Source of the DNA: Psilocybe azurescens
Taxonomy: Eukaryota; Basidiomycota; Agaricomycetes; Agaricales; Agrocybaceae
NCBI GenBank assembly: GCA_023853785.1
Contig: JAJIRX010000067.1
Coordinates: 186,001 to 250,000, forward strand
DNA length: 64,000 bases
Direction of reading: 5' to 3'
The notes beneath the pieces were generated by a model. The model ran no database searches. It worked only from the letters and a program-made list of their open reading frames with translations, and was not told the origin of the DNA. This document shows positions 37,061 through 49,000 of the stretch, in pieces. The translations under genes and the position numbers were made by a program. Positions within the stretch are counted from its first letter, which is position 1, and the number at the start of each line of letters is the position of its first letter.

Positions 37061-37156
37061 TACATCGGAGGGGAATCGAACCCCTGCCGCTTGCTGTCTA
37101 GTAGATCTTGAAGACCAGCTGGAAGGCAAGCATGATAACCACTTCACCACCGATGT
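37061..37156 (-). tRNA. tRNA-Gly (anticodon UCC) with 24-nt intron, second copy
   Basis: The exons are identical to the copy at 22805-22898 on the plus strand; the intron differs by a few bases and is two longer. Acceptor, anticodon and T stems pair fully. The similarity extends into both flanks (GTTATAACATCGG upstream; ACATATTTTTTCTT downstream). It starts about 220 bp upstream of the MAM3-like ATG on the same strand. Confidence 0.9.
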
Positions 37157-38637
37157 TATAACAACACTGTCGCTCCAAGTTTTACATTCCCCATAATGTA
37201 ATCCTCTTTCAAAAACTGCAGTGATGCCTTGGCGAAAGCTTTATGTATATGCTTAAACTGGAAATTATCTACTAATTAGGCACGAAAAAGGTGACAAGCC
37301 TAAGATTTAGTCTTGGCACATTCAATCAGCAAATCATTGCCCACAGTGGCCTAAAAATAAGATACTTATTCGCAGCAGATGCCAACCATGGATATTACGG
37401 AACAAATGTACGTATGGTAGTACTATAATATCTACGAAGGGTGGAGTACATATCAGGGACTGACGTATTTGTCACAGGAAACTTGGTTCGTTTTGTCGTT
37501 TACAATGATTGGGATTACCGTAACCCAACATGCGACTGTCACGATATGTGTACTAATCCCCTTCCGAAGATATCGACAGGACCTTTTCATTGATGAAATA
37601 CCTCGCAGGTTACTGTTTTGACCTAGGAGATCCAGCTCCCCAACCAGTGTTCCCATAGTCCAGCCGCCGGAGCCGGGACAATGAATTGTGTGTCAGCTTC
37701 CGGTGACAAGCACCTTGTCTGGGAGCTAAATTGTCTTTTGGAGAATCTTTCCGAGTGGAAGATCCCTTATGTCGTCGGCCACATTGCGCGGAACATGAAC
37801 AAGGACATACAGACACTTTGTATAAAAACGGGTAATTGAACGAGAAATTCCCCATCGTCTCTTGTCTCTCTTCCATTACCATCTCCTGGAAAAGTCGCCT
37901 CAGTTCATACCACCTTAATCTACTCCACACTCAGTGCAGACGACAATTGCATCAGAGGATGATACATATCCTCTTCCCTTTGCGATGGCTCTCCTTCATA
38001 ACACATAAGTAAAACCATACTTGGCTTTATCAGAATTATACTAACCGGTGTACAGCATTTCTATTACCCCGCCTTGAATCATCTGTGAAGAACGGCTTCA
38101 AATGATAGTGAAGACGATCTACACCCTCTTCACCTTGTCTATGCCAGGAGTATTCTAACAAAAGCGTGAGGCATTTCCGTCAGCTACCTTGGGCCACTTA
38201 TTAAGACGAACCTCCGGCGTCAGTTCATCGAACCACAACTCACTAACAATACCGCCTAGTGTAAACTGGCCCACACCGGTCACCGAACAACGGCAGGAAG
38301 TATACATATCCCTCAAATGCCCAGAGTAGGTCTGATTGGTCCATTCCACCGGGATTCGTGGGAGCTGATATCTGGAGCCTATCTCAAATAGGCGCCAAAT
38401 AGGCGCCGGGACATCCACGGATTACCCGTGTAATTGCCCAAATACACCTCGTCTACCCTTCAGCATAATGCTAATACAACTAAAATGATAATAACTTATG
38501 TGTGAGCAGTTCTGAAAATCTTATAAGAAATATCATTCATATCGAAGGGAAAAAGTCGTGGATACAGGGCAACAAAACCGATCAGAAACAGAACGGCGTG
38601 CCTGATAAAATGTTTAGGTACTGGTAGATATGCTATG
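37157..38637. other. Intergenic, no gene supported
   Basis: Short overlapping frames on the minus strand lack motifs and do not join into a longer protein. No RNA gene or terminal repeats were seen. Confidence 0.45.
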
Positions 38638-40210
38638 TTAGTATATTGTTTTTCCAAGAAAGGTTCCACGAACATCAAGGTGTGTTGGTGAAAACACAAG
38701 AGAGATAGCCAATGATTCGCTGTTTGAACAATTGGGATCTTCACCACTTGCGATACATTCCTTGACATTATCGGGACGGGCCGGATCACCCTGGATCCAG
38801 TATTCCGCTCCTGGGAAAATATTGAAGAAAAGAAGCTTAGAAGGATTGGTAGTGATGAAACGACGATAACTTGCCATGATGGGCATAACCCATTTCTATA
38901 GTTGGAATTTGTGGTGTTCTAAGCAGACAAGGTGATTATTGACGAGCCAATGATGACCAGAAGTGTAAGACGCTTACGGGTCCCCGATGCGGGTGACTTA
39001 AATGATACGTATAAGCATAGGCATACTCAAAGGATAAGACATCCTCACCGCGGAAGCACTGTGAGCCAAGTTGAGAATTCACCCAACTTGCATAACCAGA
39101 GTTTCCGGTCCTTGCATCCGAAATGATCAGTTTTATTTAATGCCCCAGAGTTGGATTACTTGCCTGGGCTGTCCATATGTGTACATCCGGATCGAGCTTC
39201 CACTGGAGTGAGAATGTTCGTGGTACTGTAATGATATGCAAAACTTACACATTCGGAAGGTTTGCTTTCAACGTGATGGCTGCAAGACTTGAAAGAGCGC
39301 CTAGATATCCGGATAGTCAGACAATGGAATGCACTGATGATGATTTGTAGCTTACCTCCGAGCGAGTGTCCAGTCGTGACGATTGAATACCCGGGGTGAT
39401 TTGCCAATTCGGATTGCACAGTATCAAGCACAAAGCTTGCCACGGAATTCCACCTGATTAACCATTAGCATAATGTATACGTGTTTCTGTGGAAGTATTG
39501 GAGTTTACGAGTCACGGAATCCCTCATGAACTAGGATATCACCTGCGACATTCCTTGTGAGCTCGGAGCCGGGCAGACCCAGAGCTATTTTATCTTACCC
39601 GTGGCTACGACACCAAGAGAGTGCATCGGAACAAGGGAAACTCTAGCATCAGTGAACACCTGGTCTTGCAACGTTGTCCTGTTTTGAAAAGGATGCGTTG
39701 TGTCAGTGTTTAGGCTGACATCAGGTTGTCGGCACTTACGCGGCGCGAAATGATATTACGATTTCTTTCTTTCTATCGTCACGGGCGATGAACCCTTGCG
39801 TGTCGGTTCTTGGATTGGAAATCTGAAGTTGCGATGAGAAGTTGTGGGTGTACGTTGGTAAAGCCAAGAGAATCACAAGTACCTGTGCAACGTATGTATT
39901 CCCGTTGGGTCGAGGGCACACGGGTAGGAGGACAGCGTTTGCTGATGATGCATCTAAATCTCCAAATGAGCTAGGAAATCATAAGAATAAGAGCCGACTT
40001 ACACTGAAAATACCACACCAAAGAGTCGTATAATGCTGAATTCGTACTAGTCGGTATAGTGCAGTATGGAAATGTTTATTTACCACCGGGTATATCCCTA
40101 GTTTGGAGATTGTTAGTAACACGAGCCGTGGACCCAGCGACAAAGAAACAGGCGAGGAGAAAACAGAAGTTATAGAACAGGGAAGTCTGAAAAATGTGCA
40201 GGTTGGCCAT
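38638..40210 (-). CDS. Secreted class 3 (fungal) lipase
   Basis: An alpha/beta hydrolase that cleaves acylglycerols or related esters outside the cell. The start chosen at 40210 gives MANLHIFQTSLFYNFCFLLA, a clear signal peptide; upstream in-frame Met codons would bury it. The mature part contains TYTHNFSSQLQISNPRTDTQ, GFIARDDRKKEIVISFR and SVASFVLDTVQSEL. The nucleophile elbow GHSLGG is split by an intron and continues ALSSLAAITLKANLPN. MYTYGQPR-TGNSGY, typical of Lipase_3, follows, and the end is EYWIQGDPARPDNVKEC and CSNSESLAISLVFSPTHLDV. Six or more short introns; the one at 39111-39163 has a GC donor. Catalytic Ser and the YGQPRTGN block are visible; the catalytic His is expected in the region before EYWIQG. 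Confidence 0.85.
39111..39163 (-). other. GC-AG intron in the lipase gene
   Basis: A 53-nt intron with donor AG|GCAAGT and acceptor GCAAG. Splicing joins TYGQPR to TGNSGY exactly, which fits the family motif. AG|GCAAGT is the strongest form of GC donor. Confidence 0.85.
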
Positions 40211-40494
40211 GCTGACTTTTCGGTGAAGTTCAGACGAGTGTTCTTTTATCTGGCGTCTCATGAGGCGTGTGGCTTCCTATCTTTTAGCTTATTCGGAACA
40301 TAAACAAGGTTGTCAGAATAGCTTCTTTGAAAGCCTTGAGGCCTCTGAAGTGAATAGCTCTGAGGTCGTAATGCAGAATGGATGGTGCAAGGCGGCAGAT
40401 GATATGTATACATATAATTGATCAGAAGGTGAGCCGATTACGCTCACGAATATTAACTGCACGGTTTACTGTGAAGCTATCCCTAATTAGGTGT

Positions 40495-40515
40495 TGCTCG
40501 AGCAATGCTCGAGCA
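40495..40515. repeat. Tandem 10-bp palindrome upstream of the lipase
   Basis: TGCTCGAGCA occurs twice, separated by a single A. Each copy is a perfect palindrome. It lies about 285 bp upstream of the lipase ATG and could be a binding site for a dimeric regulator; that role is an inference. Confidence 0.5.
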
Positions 40516-41406
40516 GAATCCTAGCATGGCGGTGCTGACGGAGCCAGCCGAGCGGTGCCCCAACCACCTTAACTAACTTTTTTCACTGCGGTGTAGCACA
40601 CCACACACTACCGAATCTATCCAAAGCCATAGCGTTTTTCGATGTAGCCTAACTTCCTCTTTCAGAGCGTTCGAGCTTACGGGATTCCCCCACCGGTTCA
40701 ACGGACACATCCAATATTGACGGATCTGACAACGCTTGCTCAGAGGCCCAAGAAATGTCCTTTTACAGTCATTCACCGGTCAATGATGCACACTAGTCAA
40801 TGATGCAAAACGCTTTTCCGGGGCCAGTTCTTGACCAAATTTGATAATTCTTTTTTTCTTTATGTTTGAATGTATAGTCCTGACAGTTATCTAAATGTGT
40901 GGGACTATTCGATCTCTTGATATCTGCAAAGAGGTGCTCATGTGCTACAAAACTGAATACATATCTGGGGATCTTCGTACCGAAGGGCTATGTACGTAAA
41001 TTGAACCAGAAACACTACACTTGACAGCATGCAGGTAGTTATTTCGTGTTATACTTATGCCCAGCGCAAATGAATTGGTGACGGAGCTAGACTGTTCCAA
41101 GGTCGGACAAAAAGTCATTATGTGGATTCATTTAGTTTACATATTCAAATGTGACGGCGCGAATGCTCTGGGATATACATGGGGCGCGAGAAGAACACAA
41201 AGAGGTAATACTAGAATTAATATCAGTCGTAGGCTCTGCTTCACCATACTAAGGCATACTTGTTAGTCCTGTCCGATTAGAAGGTCAACTTATTGCAACG
41301 TCTCAACCCGCAAGGTGCATGTTTCTGATGAAGCTCTCCAGTAGGGAACTCATATTAATGAGCCTGTTTGACTCTTCTTTCCCCCAGCGTCTATTTTCTT
41401 CGAACC
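40516..41406. other. Intergenic, no gene supported
   Basis: Only short frames without motifs. It contains the promoters of the membrane-protein gene on the right and perhaps distal elements of the lipase gene. Confidence 0.45.
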
Positions 41407-42930
41407 ATGATATGTTGGGTGTTGATATACTTCTTCAGACACAGCTTCGCTTTCCCTCTCCGAGGCTCACCATTGCCGCCCTCACATGGTTCTATCTTGT
41501 GGAGAGATATTACCAATCTACCAGTCTCCGAGCCAAATACAGGAGTTTCTTCGAATCAGGATACTCGCTCAATTTATGACCTTGTCTCGTCCTGTCTGGC
41601 CACCCTACTTGCCTGCACTTGGGTAGCAGTTCATCCCAACATTGCAGCCCCCGAAGACACTGATCGGCGGATACTTCTCCGTAGGCTAAAGATTGCGTTC
41701 CACCTCATTTTAGCACCAGAGAATGTAATCCTTTGGGCCGCGAAACAGCTGTTGGATGCACAGTTTTTAGCGCACAAATATTCGAGTGAGTAAAGTCTAC
41801 TTATTTTGTATTGGACCTTGCTTGAAAGTGCGCACTCGTACCGGTAGCCCGAGGCTGGACAGTCACCCATGGCTTCTTCCTACTCATGGGGGGATACACA
41901 TTATGGTCTCCAGCACCTCCAACTTCAATCCATACGAAAAACCCGACGCCGTCCACATTTATTCGGGTCCTCAACCACGATGACCTCGACAAGCTCTTCA
42001 ACTCTTCCTCGCCTCAAGTCAATTTTCCAATCCTCTCCGTCGACGAGATCAAGGACCACTCCAAGGCTGACTGGCTTGCAAAAGTCGTTGTGCTGGTTCA
42101 GACAACATGGTTCATCGTGAACTGCGTTGGGAGGCTCGCTAGCAAGTTACCATTAAGTGAGCTGGAAGTAATGACGCTAGCGTATGCGGCTTTGAGTGGG
42201 TTGATTTCGGCGCTTTGGTGGAACAAGCCCACAGACGTGAGGTTCCCTGTCAAGGTCCATTTGTTGGATGAAAGTTTGGTGGAGAAGTGGGCTACTGCCC
42301 CCGCCTTGCGTACGATATCTGTTTCTTCGAAATTTTTGCCATTAAATGTCGATTTATTGTGTAGAACCACCAGCGGCCCACCTGCTCAAACGACCACTGT
42401 GGCGTCAAGTCCTTGGTTGGTTGCATGCAATTTTATGGCAGCCCATTCAGACATTTGCTCGGGATTATGGAATACTATTGGCAGGGATTCGCGAGATTCC
42501 CACACACGCCCATAGAGTCCCAACATTTTACAGCCCCGAACTAAGGCGCCCCCATCTACTGAAGTGGACATTACTCTTTGATACTGTGGGGGTGATATTC
42601 GGAGGTATCCATCTTATGGCGTGGTCATCTTTCTTCCCAACGGAAGCAGAGAAATGGCTGTGGAGGGTAAATTCATTACTCGTTGCTGTCGGCTGTACTC
42701 TCGCGTGTTTCCTCATTGTGTGCTCTGGAGTCGTACGCAATTCCACAAACGAGGACGATTTGTTTGCTGGAGTAGAAGGCATTTTGATCGTAATCAACAG
42801 TATCGTTTATATTACTGCCAGGTTCATTTTACTCATTCTCCCGTGGATTCAGCTTAGGGGTGGAACCAGAGTGGATGCAGCGGTGTGGAAAGAGCTGGAT
42901 TGGACCCAATTCTTCCTTCATTTCGGGTGA
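41407..42930 (+). CDS. Agaricomycete integral membrane protein, function unknown
   Basis: The start at 41407 gives a signal-like N terminus (MICWVLIYFFRHSFAFPLRG). The block IYDLVSSCLATLLACTWVAV followed by HPNIAAPED, RRLKIAFHLILAPENVILWA and AKQLLDAQ is typical of a family with many copies in mushroom genomes. After an intron (about 41791-41849) come GWTVTHGFFLLMGGY, WLAKVVVLVQTTWFIVNCVG and LEVMTLAYAALSGLISALWW. A second intron ends at TGTGTAG (about 42311-42365), rejoining the frame at PPAAHLLKRPLW. The C-terminal half adds several helices. No catalytic motif is visible; function is unknown. The frames join without breaks, so it looks intact. Confidence 0.7.
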
Positions 42931-43469
42931 CTCCGGTGCATACAATTGGTACACGATGATGCGTCTTTCTGAAGAAGACCTACATTTGCATAAGTCCTAT
43001 GTTCAACAATGTAAACATTAATCTATCTGATGCGATGTAAGGGACATCGTGATGATTGGAGTTTGAATCTCAGGATAAACTTCAAACGCAAATAGGGCAA
43101 GGCGAACTTCAATCTACAATTGATTTGAAATTTTCCAATTTCAGTCCGGTTATTTCCGAATATAATATCCGAACCCTTTCCAGTCACGGACACTTTCTGA
43201 TACTTAGTTTTTTTGCCTCGTTTACGTGTCGGCGATTAGCTGGTAACGGGCGCCTAATCACAGCGCCTGGCTCTTCGGCCAAGTTTCTCTCGCCCTGCAA
43301 GCCGAGCCCTCCGCTACTCCTACCTAGCACGTGCGTTGAGGCATTTTTGAATCCAATCAGGGGCCTATATACGTCATCGCTGACTGATCGAATGATCATC
43401 GGTCCCTAATTGGTGTCGCACAAATGCCTCGCCCAGTGAAACAAAATAAAGATCAACACCGCCGAGGGT

Positions 43470-43477
43470 TATAAAAA
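43470..43477 (+). promoter_or_regulatory. TATA box of the metallothionein gene
   Basis: TATAAAAA lies 93 bp upstream of the ATG. A strong TATA fits a stress-inducible gene. No metal-response element was recognised with confidence. Confidence 0.65.
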
Positions 43478-43562
43478 GGGGAGTAGAATGAAATGGAGGG
43501 CCCCAGATTCCAGAAACCCATACACATACCATCACTCAGATAACTTCCGACCAACGATAAAG

Positions 43563-43917
43563 ATGATGGTGGGCTGATTTTCCTGCTTTTTGATCGAGAT
43601 GTAACATTAAAATACTTATCACTGTTCTTTTCTTTAGACCATTCAGAACACCCTTGTTTCCCAAGCCTGCAGCGGCTGCACCTGCACGTCATGCAAGTGC
43701 GCAGAAAAGTGGGTTTCTTCCTCGCTCTCAATCGATGAAGATGTTGACGTTACTTTGTAGATGCACTTGTGGAACCTGTCTCCCAATCTTCAGCAAGCGG
43801 TTGTGGTAGCTCCACTTGCACATGTGCTTCGTGAGTTTCATTCGACCATATTTCATGTTTTCTGTCTCCGATTGTGGTCTTAGATGCACTTGCAAGCCCT
43901 CGGAATGTAAATGCTAA
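43563..43917 (+). CDS. Metallothionein, 43 residues, 11 cysteines
   Basis: Binds copper or zinc in the cytosol through Cys thiolates. Four exons are inferred: 43563-43568 (only two codons), 43638-43708, 43810-43830 and 43884-43917, in total 132 nt. The N terminus MTIQNTLVSQAC is typical of Agaricomycete metallothioneins. It is followed by CSGCTCTSCKC, CTCASCTC and CKPSECKC. The third exon is used here from the distal acceptor GTGGTAG at 43809, because only this keeps the frame to the final CKC stop. A proximal acceptor (TTTGTAG at 43760) opens another Cys-rich frame that stops at 43807-43809. A strong TATA box is present upstream. Confidence 0.82.
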
Positions 43918-44312
43918 ATACTTCCATCGCCGTTCATCACTTACGCTGACTGGCTGGAGTGTACATACCGATGTCCTAGACTTTGGTCCGCCGGGCTACC
44001 TTGTAGATGTACTTATACTCACAGATAACCATTTCATGTATTATACATATGATTAAACGTTGACTACTTCCTCCAAATATTTTTCTTATCTATAACAATG
44101 AGCAAAAATTAATACGATCGTTGGTTGTGGCAGTGCCGACTAAGCGTTGTGCAGGCACTGGCAGCTCATCCTTTCGTAACTCTTCGTAACTTTATTTACA
44201 TTTCCAACCATCAGATTTGAGTCTTGACTCTAAGCTACATTACGAAGCTCTCTTGAGCCTTAATCAATGACGACGATGACATACGACATGGTCTAAATCC
44301 TAGATCCACAGG

Positions 44313-44809
44313 CAAGGGGGGTACCGGGATGACGACCCGTGACCCGAGGTAGGGGGGGGGGAGCCAGAGGCCTTAAAATTTTTTATTTTTTCAGTCGTTA
44401 AGCCTCAAATTCTGGGCTATTGTGAGATAAGGAACTCCCTCTCATGGTTTAAGAGAAATAAATGAGCCATAGAAGCCAAATTCAGCTCTTAATAGATTTA
44501 TTTTTCTGTTTTCTGTCTGATGATGGCATCTGTGGAGGGTCCATGTCACATAATAAAAGTGGAAATCCATCTGAATGCTTCCGAAAATTCATCAAACTGT
44601 TTTGGCTGACTTATTTATGACTATACATGACCCAATCCAACATAAAATAAACTTCATATGCCAAAAACTTGGTTTGTGTTTTTTATAGCCATCAAAACAT
44701 ACCTAATTGGGACAAAAACATACCCTATATAGAAGGAGGGAGGGGGTCCAGGAGGCCTTACAAAAAAATATCTACCCCGGGTGTTTTCCAACATTCCGGT
44801 ACCCCCTTG
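44313..44809. mobile_element. Non-autonomous hAT-like element (MITE), 497 bp
   Basis: Terminal inverted repeats are CAAGGGGGGTACCGGGATG on the left and, read inward, CAAGGGGGTACCGGAATG on the right. Perfect 8-bp target duplications TCCACAGG flank it at 44305-44312 and 44810-44817. An 8-bp duplication with CA-starting ends is the hallmark of hAT elements. The interior is AT-rich with no transposase frame, so it must have been moved in trans. The inner parts of the two ends remain partly similar (GGCCT followed by runs of T or A). Confidence 0.85.
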
Positions 44810-44817
44810 TCCACAGG

Positions 44818-46047
44818 AGCCCCTAAATGCGATCAGGTTGCACGAAAGCCAACAAAGTGAAAGCCTGGCATCACCAGGCTCACTGAGGAGTCACGCAGAG
44901 AATGACAGGACCACGATATATCGATAGAACGACTGACTGAGCTACAGGTGTGTACGGTGCATAAGGTCTAAGTGTAAGAGAGAAGTCAACGTCGAAGGAA
45001 TGGGTTGGATCACGGTCACGGTCACGTGTACGTAAATGTAATAGATAAGATAATATGGAAAGGGGCTGTAGTAAGACTGGGGCGCCAGGCTTACACAAAG
45101 AATGAGTCAAGACTTGAGTAAGATTGGAGCATATACATTCCACTTCAATATTTTCCTTCAAAAATATGGATACCCTTAAAGCTACTGCTAGGATCTCTCT
45201 CCGTTCTCACCAACGAGAACCGATCCATTTTCGAGCCTTGGATGGAGATACAACATGTAGGAATTATCGATGTTTGCGAGTGCACTTATTTCAGTGTTGT
45301 TGTTCTGTAATTCTGATATCTCCTACATAGGCGGGCTCTTTGTTAGCCTTGTAATAGTATTCATCGTGGTTTCAAGTTTAAACTCTGTGCTCTTGCTGTG
45401 CTTCACAACCTCGGGGAAGTTTTAGCCGAGTTCAACCCTACTCACAGGACCAGGAAATCACCGATGCACCATGCATCATGGGGAATTCTGTACCCAAAAA
45501 ATCGTGCAGATTTTCGCTCTCTTCTGGCAGCGTGAATTTTTCGGATCCCCACAATGGTGCGCGCTTTCCATGGATCCTTCAATTTTGCTGGCGATGTGCG
45601 AATTATGAAACTGAACGAAGCCTAGGAATTCTGGGGAACTTGGAGCGCCATGTGCACCATATGCTTAGGAATACTATTTCCTGGAGAACTTTTCACTTTC
45701 GCTCCTGAGTTCCAATGTGAGACGATCAAATGGTACTGCGTTAGGCTGAAGCTTGTACCTCTCATAGTTTCACAGTTCTGGTCGCTCAAGAAATTGTGGC
45801 AATAAACCGCATATTGCATACAAAATTTACATGAAATTTATTGTGCTTTTGACATGGGATGATTCCTAGATAAAATTCTCCCATTTCCAAGTTCCATCTC
45901 TACAGGCACTTGCATCTATGCGGCCACCCCTATTACTCGCGGCGAACGGCGCGTGCTCAATCTAATATAATCACGTGCATTATTTTTGATGGGAATTTTG
46001 GACTGTCGACTCGAGATTCTTTTTCAGAATCAATACTCGTCTTTTGC
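44818..46047. other. Intergenic; expected 5' part of the MAK21 gene not found
   Basis: A small hairpin (CCTGGCATCACCAGG) follows the MITE at 44866-44880. Otherwise only short frames occur. I looked here for the roughly 200-residue N-terminal region that MAK21 proteins normally carry and saw nothing resembling it. Confidence 0.4.
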
Positions 46048-49000
46048 ATGTCTCGTCCACGAAAAGAAAAAGGACATGTGTTCACATTCCAGCCGACTTC
46101 CCAATGGTACAACGCCCTCCCCGCCCTCCCGCCTTCTCCCCCGAATTCCACGATCACTACCGCACAGCTAACAGCCCTCTCGCAAAAGCGGCACAGCTGC
46201 ACGAAGGCGACATCAGCGCCTTCCAGTCCTCTTCCTCCTCAAACTCGTCCTCGTCCGAGGCTAGCTTCCTGGCCAAGATTATCGGATCGGGCACGCTCTC
46301 GGATAGGCTGAGCGCGCTGACGCTGTTGGTGCAGAGCAGCCCGCTGCATAATATCAAGGCGCTGGAGACGCTAAGGACGATGACGGAGCGCGGAAAGGGC
46401 AAGGGTGGCAGGGAGGAGAGTCTGAAGGCGCTGAGGTGTATCGTCGATTGGTGGGTTGGAGGCGGGGCGCCTGGCAGGAAGCTGAAGTGTGTCTGTTTTT
46501 ATTTTTCTTGGGATTCCGCTTCGTTGCTGATGCGTTTTGTGTTTGCAAGATATTTCCGCGATCAGCCTCTGTTGCATCCTGGGGTTACGGACGCCTATCT
46601 GCTCCTCTGGTATTTCGAAGATTGGCTGAAGAAGTATTTCTTCTCAGTTCTCCAAGTCCTCGAGGTGCGTTTTTCCTTTGATATGACGGGACACTGGAAA
46701 AATATCTGATAGGCGATGGCATCGTAGACGCTTTCATTAGATCCTCTTCCTTACGTCCGGACACAGACGATCAGCTTGATATTCACGCTCCTCAGGGACA
46801 AGCCCGAGCAGGAGCAGAATCTCCTGCGCCTGCTCGTCAACAAACTTGTGCGTACCCGTCAAGCACATTAATTTTACCTATGAACTCCTAATTCTAAATC
46901 CTTTTTTTTTACTTTGACAGGGAGACACCGAAAAATCTCTGGCTTCGCGTGCATCCTACCATCTCCTACAGCTTTTGCAGAGTCATCCGGCGATGAAAGC
47001 CGTCATCGTGCGCGAGATCATATCCCTGGTGCTGCGCCCCGCCGCGCCCTCCACCGCAGCTGTCGTTGCCGCCGCCGCCATATCCGCCGCCGCCGCATCC
47101 GCAAAGCACATCCGGTTCAGCGACGCCGAGCCCTCCAAGCCCGCTCCTACCCCCAAAAGCCTTTCCGCCAAGGACAAGGAAAAGGAGAAGGAGAAGGAGA
47201 AGAAAAACACCAACGCGCACGCGCGGTACTACGCGACGGTGACGTTCAACCAGATCGTGCTCACCCCTGGGGATAGGGATGTGGCGCTGCAGCTGATTGA
47301 TGTGTATTTTGAGATGTTCAAGGAGCTTTTGGGCGAGGGCGCTGGGGATGAGGTGGAAGGGGAGGCGAGTGAGGTGCCGGATGTTGGTGCTAGCTCTGTG
47401 GGAGGGAAAGGGAAGGGGAAAGGCAAAGTGGAGGAGGAGGAGGAGTTCAAGACAGATAAAGGAGGCAGGATTAGGGATCGTGGACAGGGGAAGGGGAAAG
47501 GGAAGGGAAAGGGAAAGATTATGGAGGTGAAGGGTGCAGCTGGGTTCACGGAGGTCGAGGATTCGAACTCGAAGCTCATCTCCGCCATTCTGACGGGTGT
47601 GAATCGCGCACTGCCGTTTGCCAAGATCGACGCTGCTGATGTCGGGTGAGTTTTTTTCTTTTTTATCATTGTTGCGACTTTATATTTCGAGTTTTTGGGG
47701 GCCATGTTTTCGTTCTTGATTATTTTGTGGTTGTCATAAGCTTTCTGAACTTACTAACTAACATGCTCCTTTTTCATGCCATCTACAGAATCAACAAGCA
47801 CATCGACACGCTTTTCCTCATCACGCATAAATCCACATTCAACATCTCGCTCCAAGCCCTCGTCCTCATCCAACAAATCGCCGCCTCCCTCTCCTCCTCT
47901 CCTCCGTCCTCCTCTTCCCTCCCATCCTCCTCGTCCTCCTCCTCGGCATCGGCAGCAGCAACAGCCAAATCGATAACCGACCGCTACTACCGGACCCTAT
48001 ACGCCTCGCTGCACGACACCCGCCTCGCGACGTCCTCAAAGCAGGCGATGTACCTGAATCTGTTCTTCAAGTCCGTGAAAGCGGATGCGGGTGTTGGTGT
48101 TGGTGTTGGTGTTGGGGCCGATGGAGCGGGTGTGAAGGGGGAGCGGGGGAGCGGGTCCAGGCGCTCGTGAGGCGGTTCGTGCAGGTGCTCGTGAGCGGGG
48201 GCGGCGGGGCGCCCGAGTTTATCGCTGGAGGACTTTTTTGTTGGGCGAGGTCGGTTTCTTTCTTTCTTTTTGGATGACTGTATGGCTGATTTGACGCTTC
48301 TTTCTTTCTTTTGTGGCTGCGTTTTAGCTGTTCAGCAGTATACCGGGGTTGAGGGCGATGGTGAATGATAAACCAAAAGGCCCGCGAAGGGGAGGACGGG
48401 GCCCGGGAGGTGTACGATCCGAGGAAACGGGAGCCGCAGTTCGCGCATGCGTCTGCGCTGCCTCTGTGGGAGCTCGTAAGTCGTCTTCGTCAAATCTACC
48501 CACGTTTGATAATGTCAATCTGACTCTCTCTCTACACAGACGCCGTTATTGAACCACTACCACCCAGCAGTCGCCCTCCACGCGCGCCAGCTGCTCTCCT
48601 CGCAGCCGCTAACAGCCTCCGCAGACCTGTCGCAGAACACGCTCTCGCATTTCCTCGATCGCTTCGTGTACAAGAACCCCAAGAAGCTAGGCGGCAAGGA
48701 TAAGGACAAGGAGGGGAACGAGGGGAACGAGGACGTGGTCGGCGGGAAGGGCGCCAGCGCGATGCAGCCCGCGGCGAGCGCGCTGGGAGGCGTGAAGCTG
48801 GTGAAGGGCGAGGCTGTGCGAGCGGGGAGGTCGTCAATGAGGGTGCGTTTTTGAGGAAGAGGAGGGAGGATGTGCCTGTTGATCAGGTTTGTTTTTTCTC
48901 TTTTTTTGGTGGTGTTTGTTTGGGAGGATGCTTATTCGCTTTCTTGGGTGTATGATAGTTGTTTTTCCATGAGTTCTTCACGAGGAAGAATGAGAGGGAG

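Noticed and set aside
44669..44860. Short plus frame crossing the MITE end
   Set aside because: It crosses the terminal repeat and target duplication, so it cannot be an old gene, and it has no motif.
47229..47705. Minus-strand Ser/Pro-rich frame across MAK21
   Set aside because: Antisense of GAG/AAG-rich MAK21 coding sequence; the plus strand carries the conserved motifs and splice sites.
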